This document shows positions 4,953-5,026 of a stretch of DNA of 5,026 bases, piece after piece. A program made the translations under genes and the position numbers. The stretch covers positions 1 to 5,026 of the forward strand of contig JAAWCI010000016.1 in the NCBI GenBank assembly GCA_022793145.1, read 5' to 3'. Positions within the stretch are counted from its first letter, which is position 1. Every line of letters begins with the position of its first letter. A model generated the notes under the pieces. The model had not been told where the DNA came from. It searched no databases and was given only the letters and a program-made list of their open reading frames with translations. Source of the stretch: Bacilli bacterium. GTDB taxonomy: Bacteria; Bacillota_I; Bacilli_A; RF39; UBA660.

Positions 4953-5026
4953 GGGCGATTAGCTCAGTTGGTTAGAGCACCTGCCTTACAAGCAGGGGGT
5001 CGTAGGTTCGAGTCCTACATCGCCCA
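4953..5026 (+). tRNA. tRNA-Val (anticodon UAC)
   Basis: A full cloverleaf can be drawn. The acceptor GGGCGAT (4953-4959) pairs with ATCGCCC (5019-5025), the D-arm is GCTC/GAGC, the anticodon stem is CCTGC/GCAGG with loop CTTACAA, there is a 5-nt variable loop, and the T-arm is GTAGG/CCTAC with TTCGAGT. The loop places TAC at 34-36, which reads GUA and other Val codons. The discriminator A is the last base of the window, so whether CCA is encoded, or more tRNAs follow, cannot be seen. Confidence 0.97.

Overview
The window is AT-rich DNA from a low-GC Gram-positive bacterium. Shine-Dalgarno sites are strong, sigma-A promoters are near consensus, and short hairpin/U-run terminators follow most genes. 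Two genes belong to spore-coat families (CotY/CotZ and YutH/CotS), and a YugI/GSP13-type S1 protein and a stand-alone Nfu domain are also present. Together these point to an endospore-forming member of class Bacilli. Low GC, single-gene units and very short leaders would suit one of the gut-associated lineages near Erysipelotrichales or RF39, but the genus cannot be settled from this sequence. All frames read through with the standard code.

Layout. Positions 1-533 hold no convincing gene. They contain several inverted repeats: an unassigned hairpin at 67-124, probable terminators on both strands, and a set of overlapping inverted repeats at 346-451 that share a strand. Positions 534-1853 (minus) encode a single-pass membrane protein with an aromatic, repeat-rich outer region of unknown function. 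Positions 1941-2384 (minus) encode a cysteine-rich CotY/CotZ coat or exosporium protein with a sigma-K-like promoter. Diverging from it, 2549-3193 (plus) encodes a DUF1292-like protein with a C-terminal coiled coil and a sigma-A promoter. Positions 3246-4157 (plus) encode a YutH/CotS-type coat protein with a degenerate kinase fold. Positions 4183-4431 (minus) encode an Nfu iron-sulfur carrier that converges on it across a shared terminator. Positions 4527-4895 (plus) encode a YugI/CvfD-type S1 RNA-binding protein. A complete tRNA-Val(UAC) body with its own promoter closes the window at 4953-5026.

How the genes fit together. Each gene appears to be its own transcription unit. The two coat genes probably act late in the mother cell, CotZ cross-linking the outer crust or exosporium and the YutH-like protein sitting in the coat. 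Nfu, the S1 protein and tRNA-Val are housekeeping. The membrane protein and the DUF1292/coiled-coil protein have no assigned function and are the least-known parts of the window. I see no mobile element, CRISPR array or phage gene, and no clear new multi-gene system.
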